Assembly: GCA_000827495.1 (NCBI GenBank)
Contig: KN817550.1
Coordinates: 1 to 64,000 of the forward strand
Direction of reading: 5' to 3'
Length of the DNA: 64,000 bases
Source: Hypholoma sublateritium FD-334 SS-4
Lineage: Eukaryota > Basidiomycota > Agaricomycetes > Agaricales > Strophariaceae
The notes below the pieces were generated by a model, which did no database searches, was not told the DNA's origin, and saw nothing but the letters and a program-made list of their open reading frames with translations. Made by a program: the position numbers and the translations under genes. Below are positions 48,724 to 59,800 of this stretch, one piece after another; position 1 is the first letter of the stretch; every line of letters begins with the position of its first letter.

Positions 48724-49636
48724 CTAAAGGTCGTAAGTGCCGTCGTGGATAATCGTGTGTTTGTCCGGGGTGATGTCGTGCAGCGCAACGTCGATTTCGC
48801 TCGGCGTTGGAGGTAAGCTTGGGTGAGGTGACGTCCGAGGTGGCGTTATCATCATATCCTCGTCCTCAGAATCGCGGTCCGGCCTCTGCTGCCTCTGAGT
48901 ATCCGCGCACGCCTCACGATGCGGTCCCCGACCAGGCCTGGTAGACGAAGCACCAAGGTTAATCGACGGCGGAGATGCCATACGAACATCATCCGTGACT
49001 GGAGGTGGTCGCAGTGGGAGCTTCGCGACAGGGCGCGGAATATTACTTGGCGATACAGACAGCGAACCAGTAGGACTGGCAGACGGGCGGGCGCTGGGAG
49101 CACGAGGAAGAAGAAATGGGCGGGCAGGTGCNCGAGAGGAGTGGGAGGATGAAGAAGAGCGCTCCGTGGTTCGGCGGGGCAGGCGCGACGAAGATAGGAC
49201 TGCTGCGGACACCCGAGGCAGTTCGCNCGGAGTCGCTGATCTTGCTGGTGCTTCAGGGAGTTGNGATACACCGCGCTGTCCTGGCTGAGCGTCCGGTGGA
49301 GCCGGCGTAGTGCGCATGCCATGCGCGTCCACGTAGTGTCGCTGCANCANGATNTTAACTTATGNNGAATAAAAAGTAAANGAAGCGCACCTGTAATGAA
49401 TACGCGACTTCGTATCTCTTCAAACACAGCCCACACCCAAACATTCCGTCGGACCCTCGCGTGATTACCGCGCCGCCAATCTTCACCGTCTGTTGCTTTC
49501 CTTTGCGCGCTGCACGAGCGCTACGCGGACCATCGGCGTCCTTCTTGCTTTTGCGGGGTCTATCAGCACCAGGTGGGTCTAGAATAAATAGTGAGTTGCA
49601 TGATTTTCACCGAAAAACATGTCGCTTACCCTCCAT
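48724..49636 (-). CDS. C2H2 zinc-finger protein
   Basis: The predicted protein starts 'MED' at 49636. A short intron (about 49569-49629) joins it to 'PPGADRPRKSKKDADGPR', and a second intron (about 49337-49391) joins 'FGCGLCLKRYEVAYSLQ' to 'RHYVDAHGM'. Together these make one C2H2 finger: Cys-x2-Cys, about 12 residues, His-x4-His. The basic region before the finger would suit DNA contact or nuclear import. The rest (49332-48724) is disordered, Pro/Ser/Arg-rich, and ends with an acidic 'DSEDEDMMITPP' stretch that could be an activation region. Several n bases interrupt codons. A single-finger transcription regulator is likely; targets are unknown. Confidence 0.7.
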
Positions 49637-50214
49637 GAACGATTTTCTGTTTTGACAAGTTGGCGGTGAGAATGCAAGTGGGCAAAAGAGTGGAAGGCGG
49701 GCAAGGGCGCGCCGCCGCCTCCCGTAGTATACCCTTCACGCAGATCGGCGATATAATGATCATTTCATGTTCAAACAAGTGTCACGACAGAGTGATTTTG
49801 GAACTTGATTAATTAAAGCAGTCGCTGGCGTTGCTTCTCCTGGTAAGTCTTCGTCAAACAATCATTCCGCGGGACGCGTTTATTTTCCTCGGTTTGCACT
49901 TTATCACACTCATTTAAAATAAAACATATATTGAGACGGTCTATGATACATACAGTCCGTACAGAAGAGCGAATAAGATGTTCAGGCCGGGGCGGAAATG
50001 GGGCGGAAATGGGGCGGGAATACAGGCGAAGCTTCTCGTAGCGTACGCGTGGACAAGAACCTACGCGCGTGATAAGTCAGAAGCCAGGTACATAAACAAA
50101 GATGGGATTACTTACTTTGCGCCCGCGATACTGGTGCTCAAAGAACCACCCTCCGATTGCCTGAAACAGAACTGGGGTGCGTCGCGCATTTATCGACCGA
50201 TCCACCTTCGAAAT
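49637..50214. other. Intergenic, no gene seen
   Basis: This is upstream of the zinc-finger gene and downstream of the next minus-strand gene. It contains AT-rich tracts (49780-49830, 49910-49950) and a GGGGCGGAAAT direct repeat at 49989-50013. No supported coding sequence. Confidence 0.45.
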
Positions 50215-51365
50215 CTAGCCGATTTTGGTAGTCGTGAGGCACCAACAATCGAAGGTGCTACGAGAACCGGCGACGAATGTAACCCGGCCCAAACGCGGAG
50301 TAGATCTGCACATAGGAGGCAGCCGGTCAGCAGGAACTTGCAGGACACGTAGCTAATCTACGTACCTAACATAACCCCTAAGCCCATCCTCGCGACGCAG
50401 CGAGACATCGAGGAGCGATAGAGACAATCGGGGATGTCGTGGCCTTAGCACTGTAGGGGGCAGACACGCTACAGTAGAAAAGAAATATATTATATCAATA
50501 GTCAAAGGAGCATACTACGACGGGGGGAAGTTACGGCTACAATCACCCAAATGAGCATGAATAACCAACCCAAAGCGTACGAACACGCACCTAACACGGA
50601 ATAAAAGTGGACTCTGTGTCCTGGGGCTGCGCAATCCTCAAGTGACACGAAGAAATCCCGCCGCCGCCGTCCATTGAACACGACCATCCCTTGAAGGTCG
50701 ATATACCGACGAGATATAACCCTTATAGGAAAAATCAACGAAAGTCGAGGCATGGGTAGAGTATACATACCTAGTTACGCCCACAAAAGCACCAGCCCAG
50801 CTCCTACTCGCATTGTGTCGAGAGGAACCCAAGCCGAGCCGCCAAGCGGACGCACGAGCACCGGAGACCGAAGGGACTCAGTAATATTCTGGGGATGCGC
50901 GTACACGGAGACAGTCTGCAGCGGGCACCCACTGCAGATGGACATATCGTAACCGTGTTCCTGCCGCTCCGTGTACGAGACCCTGAAAACATCTAAAGTC
51001 AAAGGTCAGCGAGATTCAAACAAGCGAGGGGCGCAGTACACGCACCTCTGCTGTCCTATGCTCCACGCAGCCCATCTCCGACAACCCGCGCACGTTCACG
51101 TTTCTATGGCGGTCTTCCGCCTTCGCGACGTGCAGAGCGGCGAGTGCGCTGGTGGATATGTGGGTGCGGCCATCCGTGGAGATGCGCGGCTCAGTAGCCA
51201 AGAGACCAGCGTCGTGGGGGTGGATGTTGCCGAAAGGTAGACAATCAAACCCTTCATCGAAGGTCAGCAAACTCACGAGAGGATTCAAAAATGTACATAC
51301 CTCGTGCCCCGAGGCCGGGGTGGGGATTTTTCGATGGACGGGACATGGAAATCTAGAGTAAAGTA
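50215..51365 (-). pseudogene. Unidentified multi-exon gene with two frame breaks
   Basis: A series of minus-strand donor sites (GTATGTAC, GTGCGTGT, GTATGTAT, GTGCGTGT, GTACGTAG) defines exons that read well: 'HVPSIEKSPPRPRGTR', 'LPFGNIHPHDAGLLATEPRI' and 'STSALAALHVAKAEDRHRN', 'VSYTERQEHGYDMSICSGC', 'RYIDLQGMVVFNGRRRRDFF', 'HPRLSLSLLDVSLRREDGL', and the end 'STFDCWCLTTTKIG' (stop 50215-50217). The last three exons join in phase. Two junctions do not: that between the exon ending 51046 and the one starting 50992 is off by one base, and the exon ending near 50768 changes frame inside. Either the assembly has indels or this is a recent pseudogene. Upstream exons may lie beyond 51365. I recall similar basidiomycete proteins but cannot name the function. 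Confidence 0.5.
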
Positions 51366-52750
51366 CTAATCAAAAACGATACGACGGTAAGCATATATCT
51401 TGAAATAAATGGATGGCTCACAGGGTTATGGTGACTCTTTCATGAGTCACGGACTGCAAGACGAGATATCTACAAGTGAAAGTCAGCGAAAAACGGTAAT
51501 ACAAACGCAATATACGCACCTTTACCGACCCATACACTCCCCCACCCGTTTCCACCCGCACCCTCGAGTCGCTGGCGATTTTCGTGTCGTCCGGCTACGC
51601 CGATGTCGCTCGATTGTTGATTTATGGCGTCTTCGTAACTCGAGACGGCGGAAGCGTGGAGGAGGGAGAGGAAGGTACGCAGTGCGAGTGGCGAGCGAGG
51701 ATGGTGGCAGAGGTAAAGGGTGAAAATGAACTTGCCGCGCGTACAAGTCATTTTCAAACTCCGACGGACCGACGGGCCGCCAGCCTCCCGCAGAAAACAT
51801 AAGTATTCTGCGAAGGGCGGCGCGCAATCGACGAGCGCCGGGGAAAGATATCGCCACCAAACGAGGAGTTGAGAGATGTGCAAGAGGGGCGCAGGTGGTG
51901 GGTGGGCGCGAGAAGACGGAGGATGGGTTATATTGCGCGGGGGAGGTGGGATCGCGGGACGGCTGGGGACGTTTCGGGGATCGAGCGAGGTGCTGAGAAA
52001 GCGGGTGGTGGGAATAGGAGGCACGGGCGCAGGAGGCGGCGTGCATGAGGGAGATGATGGCGCACGTGGATGGCGGGGCGGGCGCGGACGGCGGGCGGGC
52101 GTGGACGGCGGGCGGGCGTGATGAGCGCGTGGACGGCGGGCGGGGTACGGATGGAGAAGGGACGCAGCAAGGCGTGGGGAGGGCGGCTTAGAGGTTGGAG
52201 GAGCGAGGTAGGCGCGAGTGCTGGGGGGCGCGCGCGAGGCGAGGTCCGGCGATGGAGCGCGGTGCGCGCGCGTACATGGGGCGCGGGACGGCGGAGAGCA
52301 GCGAGCGCGGGAAGCGGCGAGCGCAGGGGGCGGGGAACGTGGAGAGTGCTGAGAAGGCGGCATAGTGGGGGCGTGGGACGGAGGGAGACGGTGGGCATGG
52401 GGAAAGTGCGTGCGGGGGGCGACGGCGGGCCACGCGGCACAGGGGACGGTGAGGGCGCAGGACGGCTTATGCGCACAGGACGTTGAGCGCGGCGGGCGTG
52501 GGGGGCGGCGATCTCGGGGAGGGGCGCTGGGGACGGTGAGCTCAGGGGAGGGGCGAGCGTGGCGGACGGCGAGCTCGAGGGAGGGCGAGCGCTGGGCGAG
52601 CGTGGCGGACGGTGAGCTCGAGGGAGGGCGAGCACGGTGGACGGCGAGCTCGGGGGAGGAGCAAGCGTGGTGGACGGCGAGGACGACGTGGGAGGGGGTG
52701 GAGAGCGCGCGCGCAGCAGCGAACAGCGGCGACGACGAGAGGAACAGCGG
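51366..52750. repeat. GC-rich simple and tandem repeats
   Basis: Purine-skewed, GC-rich DNA with imperfect repeats of words such as GGCGGACGGCGAGCTC and GGGAGGGCGAGC, especially 52480-52690, and GGCGGGCG at 52080-52145. Very long Pro/Ser/Arg-rich open frames on the minus strand and Gly/Arg-rich ones on the plus strand cross it, as expected when stop codons are rare; I do not count them as genes. Confidence 0.8.
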
Positions 52751-53640
52751 CAGCGACCGTGCTGAGATCGATGGCGACAGCGGCCACATCTCATGCACGG
52801 TGCGCATGCGTGCTGCTCACAGTGTCGAGGCCGCAGCCGCCGATGCTAGTGACGATGGCGAGGGAGGCTGCGCACGGGGGGGAGGCCGCATGTCATGAAT
52901 GAGGCCGCGGCCTCATCTCATCGTGAGCAACTGTGGGCAGAGGCCGCGGGAGGCCACATATCGTGAGTGGGGCCGTGCACCGTTACGGGACCGCGGCCAC
53001 ATATCAGCGCGCGGGCGGAGGCCGCATGCGCATGAGCGGAGGCCGGGTCCGTGCGCTGTTATGGGGCCGTGGCCTCATAGCAGTGGGCGGCCACATCTCA
53101 GCGCGCGGGCGGAGGCCGCATGTGGGAGAGGCCACATGCGCACGGGCGGAGGCCGCGGGTGGGAGAGGCCACATGCGCATGGGTGGAGGCCGCGGGTGGG
53201 TGGGAGAAAGGTGGGGGGCGGCCACATATATTGGGTGGAGTCCGTGCGAGGTACTGCAGAGTGGGGGGCGGCCTCGGATGGAGGTGGGAGGCCGCACGGT
53301 GCGCCCACATATCGAGAGCGGCCACATACGTAGTGAGCTATATTTAGATAGCGGCCACATATATTTAGCACGGCCTCGACATAGGAAAATCATCAGTGTC
53401 AGAGGCCTCCTTCCCTTTGCAGACATGCGGCCACGAGAGGCCTCAAGCGGCCACATCTCAAACGCACGACATGTGGCCGCTTTACAGTAATAATTAAATA
53501 GCGGCCTCATTTATTTATTAAATAATAATTTAAAAAACATTTCGGAGGTTTCCGAGGGTGAGGAATTTTTTGGCGGCCTCAGATTTGTCAGCAGACGGCC
53601 ACAGGCCTCAGTGCAACGGTCGGGGGCGGCCACCCTCGGA
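52750..53640. repeat. Dense array of GGCCACAT / GAGGCCGC short repeats
   Basis: The words GGCCACAT and GAGGCCGC recur every 20-60 bp in both orientations (for example 52953, 52991, 53088, 53132, 53168, 53220, 53320, 53355, 53449; inverted near 53470). Part of the array has a period near 36 bp (53097-53200). The array ends next to a truncated F-box-like fragment. It may be a degenerate minisatellite or nested short transposons. Confidence 0.8.
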
Positions 53641-54147
53641 ATAAGGCTAGATAGGGCCCCATAACCCAAGCGCCTCGCAGCGGCCGTGCCTGGCCTGCAG
53701 CACCTCGATGTCGGGCGACGGCTCGGCGGGCCGGGAGGCGCGCGCGGGGCGGGCTCGGAGCGCGAGAAGGGGCCGGTNGTCGCGAACCTCGTCGAGTGGA
53801 CAGACGTCCTCATGGCCCTCCCTGCGCTCGTCGTGATGCATGGAATCAAGTTCTTCTACGAAGTCGCGTCCCTTCCCGCGAACGCGGNGCACTCCGCGAC
53901 GGCATCCACGTCCAACGGCCCAGGCACCGCGGGAGCTGGCAANGCGCATGTGCACATGTCCATGATGGAACGCAGTCGCATGCGCAAGAACGACGAGATC
54001 GCGGGTGTACTGGCGTGGCGCTGTCCGCGGCTGCGGCGTGTGGACCACTGGGANGATGGTGGTGCGCGTGTTGTGGTTCTGCTGCGCGATGCTGACGGCG
54101 CACGGTGGGAGGTACGCCGGGCGCGTCAGGGGCGTACTGGAGAGTAG
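53640..54147 (+). pseudogene. 5'-truncated F-box/LRR-like fragment
   Basis: The plus strand encodes 'VPGLQHLDVGRRL', 'VEWTDVLMALPALVVMHGIK', 'MMERSRMRKNDEIAGVLAWR', 'CPRLRRVDHW' and 'ARVVVLLRDADGARWEVRRA', ending at 54147. This order resembles the C-terminal leucine-rich part of basidiomycete F-box proteins. No F-box or start lies upstream; the repeat array begins there instead. Four n bases fall in codons. Most likely a gene end left after repeat invasion, though a transcript from a 5' exon in the repeats cannot be excluded. Confidence 0.45.
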
Positions 54148-54542
54148 ATATGGTCTTGAATACCAGCCGTCTAACTTGCAATACCATTGTAAGTAATGAT
54201 ATCAAATGTATGTAACCGAGCATTCGCCTTACTCAGCTATCCTGATACGTGCTCGCCGGAACGACGAAGAAGCCGTTCTATATATGTAAGATAGTCGACA
54301 AATACGAAGTAGCGATGCGAAAGTAGAAACCAGGAAGTCAAGACGAAATTAAATCCATGTAGATTTCAAACACGTCAATTGGTGCAGACAGTGCTATATA
54401 ATGCATCCTTTAACTCTGTCAGAAAATCCCAAGAGCTCGCAGTTTATACGGAAGCACAAGTTACAATCAATTTCAACGAAAACATACACATCGTACGCAT
54501 CCTATCATACGAAAATACACTCTGACTCAACCGCGGAACCAC

Positions 54543-57500
54543 TCACTCGCCCGCACCCCCACTCTCACGCCCATAGATCTCCCCGTGCTCAAGCCACTGC
54601 AGCGCGAGCTCCGCCTGCTGAACAACATGCCGCGCCTCCTCGCCCGCGCCCCCACCACCCGCACCAAGCATACCGCGCCCGCCCAGCGCAGAGTGCAACA
54701 CCCCACCAGCACCCGCACCNGCACCGCCAGGCGACCCCACCCCGCCCNCGCCGAACGCCCCTGCACTGAGCGGCGCCGGCGCCGGGCCCGCGACGCCCCA
54801 CTCCACCACGCGGCGCAGCGCAGCGAGCACGCCCGCACCTGCCATCGCAGCGCGGCGGCGCGGNTCGCCCTTCGCCAGCGCGAGAACGCACGCGACGGCG
54901 GGTGCGCGCGCGCCGGGGCCCGCAGCTCCGTCGAGCGCGCTGGCGAGGGCGCCGAGCACGCCGGGCGTGGCGCACATCGCGGTCTGCAGTGCCGGCGGGC
55001 CGTTCGCGAGGTTCGCGAGGGCGGCGGCGGCGTGAGGGGCGGCGTCGGGTGAGGAGGGCGGTGTGCGCAGGGCGGTGCCGAGGAGGGGAAGGAGGAGCTG
55101 TGCAGAGAGATGCGTGAGGACGAGGGCGATTCCGTCTTCGTTTTCGGTGAGGTTCCGTGCTAAGCTGAGAGCTTGCTCATGTAGAGCGGGGTCCGGATCG
55201 GCGAGGTATCTGTAGGTTCAGCGTGCGTTTTGGAGAGTTACGGGGTATAAGCGGAGCGAAATGGAATGGGTACAGCAGAGGTACAGAAGACAGCGAACAA
55301 AAAAAAATGCAAATTAGCAATTAGAGACAGAAAATAACCTCCAAATAACACACCCAAGCAACTCATCCCACCCCACAGAGCGCATCACATCGCGCTTGGT
55401 CTCAGTGCTCGCCTTGCGCACGAGGTTCTTTACTGCCCACAGCGCGCTGACGCGCAGCGGCCCGTCGCCCGACGCGCGCAGCAGCTCCACCAGCCGTGGA
55501 ACGAGGTTCTTCTCCAGGTACGCCTGCCCTCGCATATGTCAGCATCTTTTTCATGAATGAATAGCAGGAGATCACGCACGGGCCGCAGGGGCGAAAAATC
55601 GTTCACGATATTACACACCGCCGACAGCGCCGCGCCGAGAACCCGCCGATCCTCGCCGCGCAGAAAATCTCCTCCATCAACCACCGGGGCAGCCTCGAGG
55701 GGCCACTTCATCTCTGCATCCGCCACACGCGCGCCCGGGGCCGTATTCGCTCCCGCGGCGCTCCCGCCGATGCGCGGAGGGAGCGGCGTCCCTAGCACGA
55801 TGCACAGCACGTCGAGCCCCAGTCCCGTGTCGACGACGCTAGTCCTCAGCACGCTGACGCCGCGGCTCATCGCGCGGACGCACTGGCTCGCGGCGTAGCG
55901 CGTGCCTACGTGCGTCGCGCGCAGGGCGCGGGAGAGGGACGGGAAGAGGGAGAGTGGCGGGGATGCGATGCGTCGGCGGACGTCGTCGGATGCGAGGGCG
56001 AGCGAGGCGAGGGCTGTGAGGGCGCCCTGCGGTGCGAGTGTAATTTATATCAAATATAAAAAGCGTGTAGAAATTAGAAAACGCACCTCGCGCAGAGCTT
56101 GCGTCGCGNCCGCTTCTACCTCCTCCCACTCCGGCGGGGCCGGCTCCGCCGGTCCCAGTGCAAGGATAAGTGCCCCGAGGGCGTCCAGACAGCCGCGATC
56201 GAGCGCTGCGTTACACAGCTGCAGGTCGTCCGCAACAAGATTGTCTATCTCATACATTAGATTATTATCAACCAATAAATGTGCAATACCCACGGAGCAG
56301 AAGCACGCGCGCATACGCACAAGCGGGCTCTCCGCCGGCGCAACAGAGAGCATGCGAACGACCACGTTTAGCACGGCGCGCACGCCTGTCTCCTCGAGCG
56401 TGGGCGGTGGGGCATGGGCTGAGCCCCCGCCGGCGACGTGTGCGTGGACGAGGCTGTGGATGGTCGGCATGTGGGCATGGGGGTACGACGTGCTGACGGA
56501 GTGTGAGTGCGAATGTCGGGGGTGCGGGTGGGACGATGACGGCGGGCGGGGCGGGAGAGAGCGTAAAGTGTGGGTTATGCTACCCATCAAAAATGTAAAT
56601 ATATGCGCGAAATTAAATGGATTAATGGGCATACCATAAGCAGGCCGCGATCTGGACCTCGGCGGAGCGGTTTTTTGCAATAGTAATGATAGAATTTAAC
56701 GGAAGGGCGTCTGTAGAATATAAGAAAAGGGTCGAAAGGCAGGTCGCGAGTACGTACCACTCTGGCCCAGGTATCCTGCAACGATGGGATTTTCTTGAGC
56801 GAGCGCGGCGAGCGCATATAGTACCGCTTCGTCCATCTACAGCAAAGATTACGAGCAGAACAGTAAGATAGAATAAAAACCCACCTTGTTATTCTTCCCC
56901 GGGGCATCCAACAAGTTGACCAACCACTTGGCGACGATAGGTACGACAGGCGCCGCCGCCGCCGTCTTTTCCCACCCACGCCTACTTCGAGTAGTCTGCT
57001 CCGGACTCGCGGAGGACGGCGTCCAGTTGGTAATAGCAGCGCGCTGAGCAGGTGTACGCAGCAGCGTTCCCAGAAGCTGTGCGATGGCGGTCGCGGCGGG
57101 GGACGGCGTCGCCAACAACGGCAAATAGATGTCGAGCGCCTCGGACGCGCAGAGGGCATCGCAGGCCGCAGAGAAGGCGGCGCGCAGATCGGGGGAGGGC
57201 GTCCGTGCGAGGCCCCAGAGTACGGGGCCGACGACGTCGGCGGTGCTGGCTGCGAGGACGCGGAGAGCGCGGGCGAGGGCGGCACGTGTGTGGGGCTCGC
57301 TGTGATCGGAGAGGGCGACGAGGAGGGCGCGGGGTGCATGTGCGACGAGCAGGGCGTGGAGGGCGGCATCGGCACCGAGGGCGATGGAGGCGACGACGTG
57401 GGCGGCCTCTGCGGCGAGGGCGGGGTCGGAGAGGGCGTCGATTAGGCTGGGCGCGGTTAGGCGGGCGGGTGGGGGTGAAGGGCGTGACGTACGCGGCGAG

Positions 57501-57593
57501 GAGGACGGGGTCCTGGGCCAGGGCCGCCTTGGTCTTGGGGTTGCCAATGGCGGCGTTCTTGGCCGCCTTGAGCCGCCCGACGCTGATCGTCAT
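54543..57593 (-). CDS. GID5: Gid5/Vid28 (ARMC8) armadillo subunit of the GID/CTLH ligase
   Basis: Gid5 is the armadillo scaffold of the GID/CTLH ubiquitin ligase; in yeast the complex degrades gluconeogenic enzymes and Gid5 holds the substrate receptor. The protein starts 'MTISVGRLKAAKNAAIGNPK' at 57593. An intron with a GTACGTC donor (about 57464-57510) joins 'DPVLLAA' to 'LIDALSDPALAAEAAHVV'. Diagnostic tracts follow: 'CSVGIAHLLVDNNLMYEIDN', 'GALTALASLALASDDVRRRI', 'ALSAVCNIVNDFSPL', 'VSALWAVKNLVRKAS', 'SVGWDELLG', then 'LADPDPALHEQALSLARNLT' and 'NEDGIALVLTHLS', ending 'ALQWLEHGEIYG'. The repeating Ala/Leu helices are armadillo repeats, and order and length fit ARMC8. High GC gives long Ala- and Pro-rich shadows in other frames. 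Single n bases at about 54720, 54748, 54864 and 56109 leave a few residues unknown. Confidence 0.9.
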
Positions 57594-59549
57594 CGTCGTC
57601 GACCAACAAGATAGTGTGTGAATATCACGGCCCGCCATCAATCCATGCCACTTTTCTATTCTTGGCGCATCTACAACGCATCTATGACTATCTCTACACT
57701 GTAAGTAATCTAGAGAGACAGTCACGGTGTTTTCCGTGAGCTCCAATGATAAAGTCAAGGAGGGAGAGACATTGAATTAGAACGAATCAGGAGCATAGGC
57801 TCCGTAAGCACGAGCTTATCAAGAGTATGTCGGCGCTCCTGTGCGCGTCTGCGACAAGGGGACAGAGAAAGCGTGGACCATGCACGCATGAGCACTCTGA
57901 ATTGAGGCGAAGGGTGCAGTTCACAGCTCTCAATGGAAGACGCCCGTTAATGGGTGTCATACCACCCTCGGTATGCGTTATAAATTATAATAACAAACTA
58001 CCACGCATGCGCCTCGAGTGCGCATGCTGCTCGTGCACGCACCTGGGATGTCGATGGCCTGTCTGAACAGAATCCTGGAACAAGTTCCAGTAGCGCGCCG
58101 CAGACGTGATAGGAAAGGACAACGGGGTAGTATGTGGACACATGCGTATAGCAGATAGTCTGGACGACCGCCTTGGCCGACAGTGGGCGTACCTCGGCGT
58201 AGCGTCGGACTGTTATCGCCTGAGCCACGCGCGACATACAAGTGCAAGGAGAAGCAACATGTCTTGCGTGGAGTGTGCACAAGGAGAGTCAGCATGAATG
58301 CGTATAGCACCCATGGAGCGAGGGTGGGACGGAGGAGAGGGAGAACAACGCCCGCGCGCCGCCAGTGTCACGCGCAGAGCCTTCGAAGCATTTATTAAAA
58401 TGTGGCGGTCGATTCCTGGAAATATGCGTCGAGAATAGCCCTTCTCGTCAAAGAAGGTCCTGGATGCGCGCTGATGATGGCCCGGGGGTATAGCGCAGAG
58501 CGTGCCTAGAGACGATGACATATACGACAGCGCCGCGGTCGACAGTTGATAGGTATCAAGGATACACGGCGCGTGTGCTTTAGCGATGGGACGAGAGAGG
58601 GGCAGGAAGGCGTGTGTGTAACGGCGCGTGCGAGTCTGGTGAATTGGAGCAGCGCAGAAGCGGTGTAGGAAGACCCACTGTGACGGCGTGCGCCGGGGAC
58701 AACCTGTCTGAAGCTTCGGAGTACGGTTAATGATCGACAATGTGGAGCACCGCGGAGGACATGCGAAGCAGGACGGACTGCACGAGGAGACATGGGAAGG
58801 CTGGCGACAGCGATAACATATGTGCATGCAGGCCCATGTAGGGATCACGCTGCACCGCAGCCAAAGCGCGAGAGCGGAGTTTGCGCAGCGGCGTTCATCC
58901 AGGGATATGTACGCACGGTGCACGCGTGGCAGTGACTAGCCAAAACAGTGACCAGCGGACGTGCCCGAGAGCCATATTCTGCCGCGAGAGCACGCAAGGG
59001 GGACACAGCGAGAGCGCGCAGACAACCGGTGGAAAATGGAGCAGGATAGGGCTATGAAAGATGACATACACATGAGCGACGCTCCGGAGAAAGAACGAAA
59101 GCATATGGGAGACGTATGCGTCCCATACAGTCTGCACGCTCTGCGACGTGTTCGTAGCGGAGGAATCATAAGGATGGGCATGGAATAGACGGTAATTTTA
59201 TTTCTACAAATAGATTACTGGTATAATAATTCAGACTTCAATTTCAATTTCAGTCTTCAAGCCATGCTCATACCCAACTGAATATTTGTTGAGTATGCAA
59301 TAAACCAACCATAATTTACCGTCGTCCCAAACATCGCAAATTTGACAGCGCGTACCATGAAACTCAATTCAAGAAATGGAAATAATCACCTCCTACATAG
59401 GAATTATTCCTCATTCGCTTGATTAAATCCGAGAGCGTAATAGGAATTCTTGTACATAAGTAGACATTCCCTTCAAGCTGGTGTCGTGGAAAGCTACATT
59501 TGAAAGGCGAGCAAGCGAGCTGATTTTTCTGTACCCTCGACGACATCGA
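57594..59549. other. GC-rich region without supported gene
   Basis: The left edge is the GID5 promoter. From 57.8 to 59.2 kb many overlapping open frames run on both strands without family similarity; 58213-58923 on the minus strand is the longest (236 codons), low in coding character. 59190-59330 is AT-rich. Confidence 0.4.
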
Positions 59550-59800
59550 AACTAATTTGAAGTACCTCTTTGTCACAGGCGCAAACCGCGGACTTGGACC
59601 TCGGCCTCGTCATTCTCTAACGCAGTACATAACAACCGATGTGTCTTTAAACCATGAGTACTTGAGTACGCGGTCTGCTTGGCTAAATCGCCGCTTCCCC
59701 CCCGAATGTGTTCGTCTACATCGGCGTACGCGATCTGACAACAACGGCGGTGCTTAAAATGCTTGCGAGTAAGTACCCCAGCGTATCAAGGTAGGTGAAT
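59550..59800 (+). pseudogene. Short-chain dehydrogenase (SDR) N-terminal fragment
   Basis: 'KYLFVTGANRGLG' is the SDR cofactor-binding TGxxxGxG motif. After a likely intron or damaged stretch, 'VFVYIGVRDLTTTAVLKML' and 'ASKYPSVSR' give the second beta strand and helix of the Rossmann fold in another frame. A donor-like GTAGGTG follows at about 59790. No catalytic YxxxK or later SDR segment was found in the next 2.5 kb, so only the first quarter of the gene is present. It is most likely a relic. Confidence 0.6.

Noticed and set aside
51470..52807. 445-codon Pro/Ser/Arg-rich open frame (-) and a 288-codon one overlapping it
   Set aside because: Both cross GC-rich simple repeats in different frames; absence of stops follows from base composition, and there is no domain or splice pattern.
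57960..59190. Minus-strand 236-codon frame and other long frames in GC-rich DNA
   Set aside because: Overlapping frames on both strands, no domain, Cys/Arg/His-rich composition typical of random GC-rich sequence.
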